A stretch of DNA of 64,000 nucleotides from RYN-428 sp035551995 (lineage in GTDB: Bacteria > Planctomycetota > Phycisphaerae > Tepidisphaerales > Tepidisphaeraceae): the NCBI GenBank assembly GCA_035551995.1, contig DASZME010000009.1, positions 1 through 64,000 on the forward strand, in the 5' to 3' direction. Positions within the stretch are counted from its first letter, which is position 1; each line of letters starts with the position of its first letter. Positions 62,402 to 64,000 of this stretch are shown one piece after another. The notes below the pieces were generated by a model. The model made no database searches, had not been told where the DNA came from, and worked only from the letters and a program-made list of their open reading frames with translations. A program made the translations under genes and the position numbers.

Positions 62402-63574
62402 CTAACGAACCATTAGTAGATTGGCGTAAAGCTGTTCCCACTGATCGACGACTCGGTCTGTTTCAAAAAGATCGCGCACCCGCGCGCGGCCCGCGCGCCC
62501 CATCGCCGCGCCGCCGAGCGCCGCGAGACGATCCATTGCGCGTGCAAAAGCGGCGGGGTCGCCGGGCGGAACGAGAAATCCGTTCACTCCGTCCACCACC
62601 ACCTCGCCGATGCCGCCGACGTCGGTCGCGACGATCGCAAGCCCCACCGCCGCCGCTTGCAGCAGCACCAGCGGAAGGCCTTCGGAATCAGACGAGATCG
62701 CAAAAGCGTCGGCGGCGTTCATGACGTCGGGAATGTCGCTTCGCAGGCCGAGGAATTTTACGCGATGCGAGATGCCCAGTTGCCCGGTCAACGCCGTCAG
62801 CGCGTCCTGAAGCGAGCCTTGTCCGCAAATCAACAGGATAGACGATTGGTCGCGCGAGCGAGCGAAGGCGTTCAGTAAAGTCGAATAGGCTTTGACCAAT
62901 TCCAGCCGGCCGACCGCGAGCCAGACGAATCGATTTTCGAGATTCAACTCGCGGCGCAGGCGATCGCGCGCGGCGGCGTCGGGCTGAAAGCGGGTAGTGT
63001 CGATGCCGTTATGGACGACTCTCATTTTCGACGCCGGCACGGCGCCGCGGCTTACATAGTAATCGGCGGCGGCGTGGCAGATTGCGGTCGTGCAGTCCGA
63101 CAGGCGATCGGTCAGGCGATGCGCGGTTTCGAAGATGGCGGTGTGATCGCGCTCCACGCCGGCCATATTCAGCGCATGCAGCGTGCCCACGCCCACTGGA
63201 TAAGGCTGAATCACGCGCACGGCCCGCGCCAGGAGATTGGCGTGGGTCATATGGCTGTGCAAAACCTGCGGGCGAAACTCGCGGATGATCCGGGCAAGCC
63301 GCCGGATGCCGAGAGGATTGGGAATGCCGCGTTTCATGCCGAGGTTGTCCAGCGGAATTTCGCCGCGATCGAAGCCCGGCGGCATCGGACTGGGCGGCAA
63401 CATCGAGACGATCAGCGTGGACCAGCCGCGCGCGGTCAAACTCTGCGCAAGATGAATGACCTGCTCTTCGGCCCCGCCGCCCATTCCCATGTTGGTGGAC
63501 AACAAAAGCAGCCTCCCAGGCTCAGGCCGGGACGGGCGTACAGAAGGCGCAATGAGACACGCTTGTGAGCTCAT
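62402..63574 (-). CDS. GT4 glycosyltransferase
   Basis: A 390-residue GT-B enzyme. The N-terminus LLLLSTNMGMGGGAEEQVIH, the domain link MRVVHNGIDTTRF, and the C-terminal SSDSEGLPLVLLQAAAVGLA with E-x7-E fit GT4 retaining glycosyltransferases. It is the first gene of the leftward cluster, 11 bases before A-PCP. It could glycosylate the cluster product or a surface glycan; the sugar donor is unknown. The start is an ATG without a clear ribosome site. Confidence 0.88.
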   Translation of the reverse strand: MSSQACLIAPSVRPSRPEPGRLLLLSTNMGMGGGAEEQVIHLAQSLTARGWSTLIVSMLPPSPMPPGFDRGEIPLDNLGMKRGIPNPLGIRRLARIIREFRPQVLHSHMTHANLLARAVRVIQPYPVGVGTLHALNMAGVERDHTAIFETAHRLTDRLSDCTTAICHAAADYYVSRGAVPASKMRVVHNGIDTTRFQPDAAARDRLRRELNLENRFVWLAVGRLELVKAYSTLLNAFARSRDQSSILLICGQGSLQDALTALTGQLGISHRVKFLGLRSDIPDVMNAADAFAISSDSEGLPLVLLQAAAVGLAIVATDVGGIGEVVVDGVNGFLVPPGDPAAFARAMDRLAALGGAAMGRAGRARVRDLFETDRVVDQWEQLYANLLMVR

Positions 63575-63807
63575 AAGTCCAAATCAATCGTAACTCTGGC
63601 TGACCCACGAGAAGTACAAAGGTACCGTAGTAATTTACGCGTTGGCGGCCGCGGCGACAACGAATCAATTCGACCACGGCACGGATCGGCAACGAATGGG
63701 CGATGGTCTGGGAGGGATATCCTATATGTGACGAATGGAATAAATCAGGTTTCCCCCCGCAAGCAAGCGCTGGTGAGCTGGAGAGGTAACCGCCATTACA
63801 TATGGCG

Positions 63808-64000
63808 TCAGGCGATAATTTCCGGGATCACCCTTCCGTGTACGTCGGTGAGTCGGCGGTCGATGCCGCTATGACGGAAGGAAAGATTGCGATGGTTCAG
63901 GCCGAGCAAATGCAGGATGGTGGCGTGTTGTTCGTAGCACATGGTCGCGTTCTCGGCGGCGGCGTAGGAAAACTCGTCGCTCTGACCATAGGTCGCGCCG
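63808..64000 (-). CDS. DUF1501 protein, C-terminal fragment (runs off right edge)
   Basis: The reverse strand from the right edge reads GATYGQSDEFSYAAAENATM, then YEQHATILHLLGLNHRNLSF and RLTDVHGRVIPEIIA, ending in TGA at 63808-63810. This is the typical C-terminus of DUF1501 proteins (compare the ending of the gene at 50289-51731). It would be the third DUF1501 gene of the window. The start lies outside. Confidence 0.85.
   Translation of the reverse strand, partial: GATYGQSDEFSYAAAENATMCYEQHATILHLLGLNHRNLSFRHSGIDRRLTDVHGRVIPEIIA

Overview
The window reads as a chromosomal segment of a GC-rich planctomycete, probably of the Phycisphaerae/Tepidisphaeraceae type (inference from gene content; no rRNA or tRNA gene was seen). 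The main indicators are DUF1549/DUF1553 genes paired with DUF1501 genes (two complete pairs plus a third DUF1501 gene cut by the right edge), a WD40 protein with a planctomycete-type CxxCH haem domain, two secreted proteins with an N-terminal LExRxLLS-type motif, an HpnE-type desaturase, PPC-domain and PAC2 proteins, and many signal-peptide proteins of unknown function.

Layout. 1-6.9 kb: edge fragment of a secreted protein, a starch/glycogen-synthase-like glycosyltransferase behind a DinB-like protein, an HAF-repeat surface protein, a TruB fused to a second DinB-like domain, a stand-alone array of homing-endonuclease-associated repeats, and a PAP2 phosphatase. 7-11 kb: a frameshifted antitoxin, hpnE and a CobA-HemD fusion. 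11-16.6 kb: a TonB system in one direction (His-rich secreted protein, TonB receptor with 57-nt repeats, TonB, ExbB, ExbD, coiled-coil protein). 17-32 kb: housekeeping genes (ABC-F ATPase, gltX, class III fructose-bisphosphatase, lepA, a histidine phosphatase) mixed with membrane and secreted proteins of unknown role. 32-42 kb: a second LExRxLLS protein, then the WD40/cytochrome gene divergent from a DUF1549-DUF1501-PPC operon, and a secreted protein with HExxH. 42-49 kb: proB, a B12-binding-like protein, an aldo-keto reductase, an antitoxin with a frameshifted PIN toxin, and the second DUF1549 gene. 50-57.9 kb: DUF1501, a small-protein/nucleotidyltransferase pair, Trm112-like, esterase, GDPD overlapping a Ser/Thr kinase, a periplasmic coiled-coil protein and PAC2. 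57.9-63.6 kb: a leftward cluster (GT4 glycosyltransferase, stand-alone adenylation-carrier didomain, cytochrome P450, acyltransferase-like protein) that looks like a small specialised-metabolite locus.

The most notable points are the A-PCP/P450/GT4/acyltransferase cluster, the TruB-DinB fusion, two frameshifted toxin-antitoxin loci, a kinase whose essential N-lobe lies upstream of the first usual start codon, a possible small RNA ended by a very strong terminator, and five large, mutually different intergenic palindromes. No CRISPR array, complete insertion sequence or prophage was seen.
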